NCBI GenBank assembly: GCA_902783745.1
Contig: CACZRY010000043.1
Location: 1-6,673, forward strand
Reading direction: 5' to 3'
Origin: an uncultured Erysipelotrichaceae bacterium
GTDB taxonomy: Bacteria; Bacillota_I; Bacilli_A; Acholeplasmatales; Anaeroplasmataceae
Length of the DNA: 6,673 nucleotides
The translations under genes were made by a program, and so were the position numbers. The notes beneath the pieces were generated by a model. That model saw only the letters and a list, made by a program, of their open reading frames with translations. It was not told the DNA's origin and made no database searches. Shown here one piece after another: positions 6,107-6,673 of the stretch. Position 1 is the stretch's first letter. Each line of letters opens with the position of its first letter.

Positions 6107-6673
6107 TTACTTAATTGATGTTTCGTCAATCTTAACACCAGGGCCCATTGTTGATGCAACAGAGATGTTCTTTATATATGCACCCTTAATTGTTGATGGC
6201 TTAGCCTTCATTAATGTGTTATAGATAGTAACGAAGTTTTCGTATAGCTTTTCAGCTCCGAATGATGTCTTACCGATTGTTAATTGGATATTACCAACCT
6301 TGTCTGGACGATATTCAACCTTACCAGCCTTAACTTCTGTAACGGCCTTAGCAACGTCCATTGTTACTGTACCAGTCTTAGGGTTTGGCATTAATCCCTT
6401 AGGTCCTAGAACACGTCCTAATCTACCTAACTTACCCATCATATCTGGTGTAGCAATAATTACATCAAATTCGAACCAATTCTGTTGGATCTTAGCGATA
6501 TAATCATCTTCACCAACATAATCAGCACCTGCAGCCTTAGCTTCTTCTTGCTTAGCTCCACGGCATAAAACTAAAACTCTTTGAGACTTACCTGTACCAT
6601 TTGGTAACACGATAGCACCACGGATGTTTTGTTCAGCCTTACGTGGATCAATGTTTAATCTGAATGCAACATC
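6107..6673 (-). CDS. rplA: 50S ribosomal protein L1 (5' partial)
   Basis: The frame is open to the right edge. 188 residues are visible, beginning [20 protein letters not shown]; the usual length is about 230, so some 40 N-terminal residues lie outside. The ATG/GTG-like codon at 6610 is the Val of IVLPNGTG and not the start. Conserved L1 blocks are [71 protein letters not shown] and near the end STMGPGVK. L1 binds 23S rRNA at the mobile L1 stalk that guides deacylated tRNA from the E site; in many bacteria it also represses its own rplK-rplA mRNA. The gene before it (rplK is expected) is outside the window. It is followed by the L10 leader and rplJ with no separate terminator, so read-through into rplJL, gated by the attenuator, is likely. 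Confidence 0.98.
   Translation of the reverse strand, partial: DVAFRLNIDPRKAEQNIRGAIVLPNGTGKSQRVLVLCRGAKQEEAKAAGADYVGEDDYIAKIQQNWFEFDVIIATPDMMGKLGRLGRVLGPKGLMPNPKTGTVTMDVAKAVTEVKAGKVEYRPDKVGNIQLTIGKTSFGAEKLYENFVTIYNTLMKAKPSTIKGAYIKNISVASTMGPGVKIDETSIK

Noticed and set aside
6300..6503. 67-residue + strand open frame opposite rplA
   Set aside because: Antisense shadow of conserved L1 sequence.

Overview
The window is strongly AT-rich with standard-code genes (Trp as TGG, stops TAA/TAG), purine-rich Shine-Dalgarno sites and a Firmicutes-type ribosomal protein order. This points to a low-GC Gram-positive (Firmicutes/Bacilli-Clostridia or a Mollicutes-adjacent gut lineage). No species can be named from sequence alone.

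Left half, + strand (1-4155): three tightly overlapping genes. They encode a YfhO-family multi-pass membrane protein (5' end outside the window), a GT2 family polyprenyl-phosphate glycosyltransferase of the CsbB/GtrB/DPM1 type, and a GtrA/GtcA-family small membrane protein. The junctions are TAATG (1-nt overlap) and a 17-nt overlap. The run ends in a strong intrinsic terminator. These are the three parts of a known type of extracytoplasmic glycosylation system: the GT2 enzyme charges a lipid carrier with a sugar on the cytoplasmic side, the GtrA protein is thought to move it across the membrane, and the YfhO protein (GT-C fold) transfers the sugar to an outside acceptor, such as lipoteichoic acid in Bacillus subtilis. 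The acceptor and sugar here are unknown.

Middle (4156-4306): a short convergent intergenic region holding one terminator for each strand.

Right half, - strand (4307-6673), read from right to left: rplA (L1, 5' end outside the window), an L10 leader RNA with attenuator, rplJ (L10), rplL (L7/L12), an intrinsic terminator, and a ybxB/RsmC-like methyltransferase ending in its own terminator. The order rplA-rplJ-rplL-ybxB is that of B. subtilis, but rpoB, which follows ybxB there, is absent: the cluster stops and meets the convergent glycosylation operon.

The most interesting points are the compact three-gene glycosylation operon, the legible L10 autoregulatory leader, and the terminator lying against the ybxB start codon with no clear Shine-Dalgarno site. 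I found no evidence for an undescribed defence, mobile or CRISPR system.
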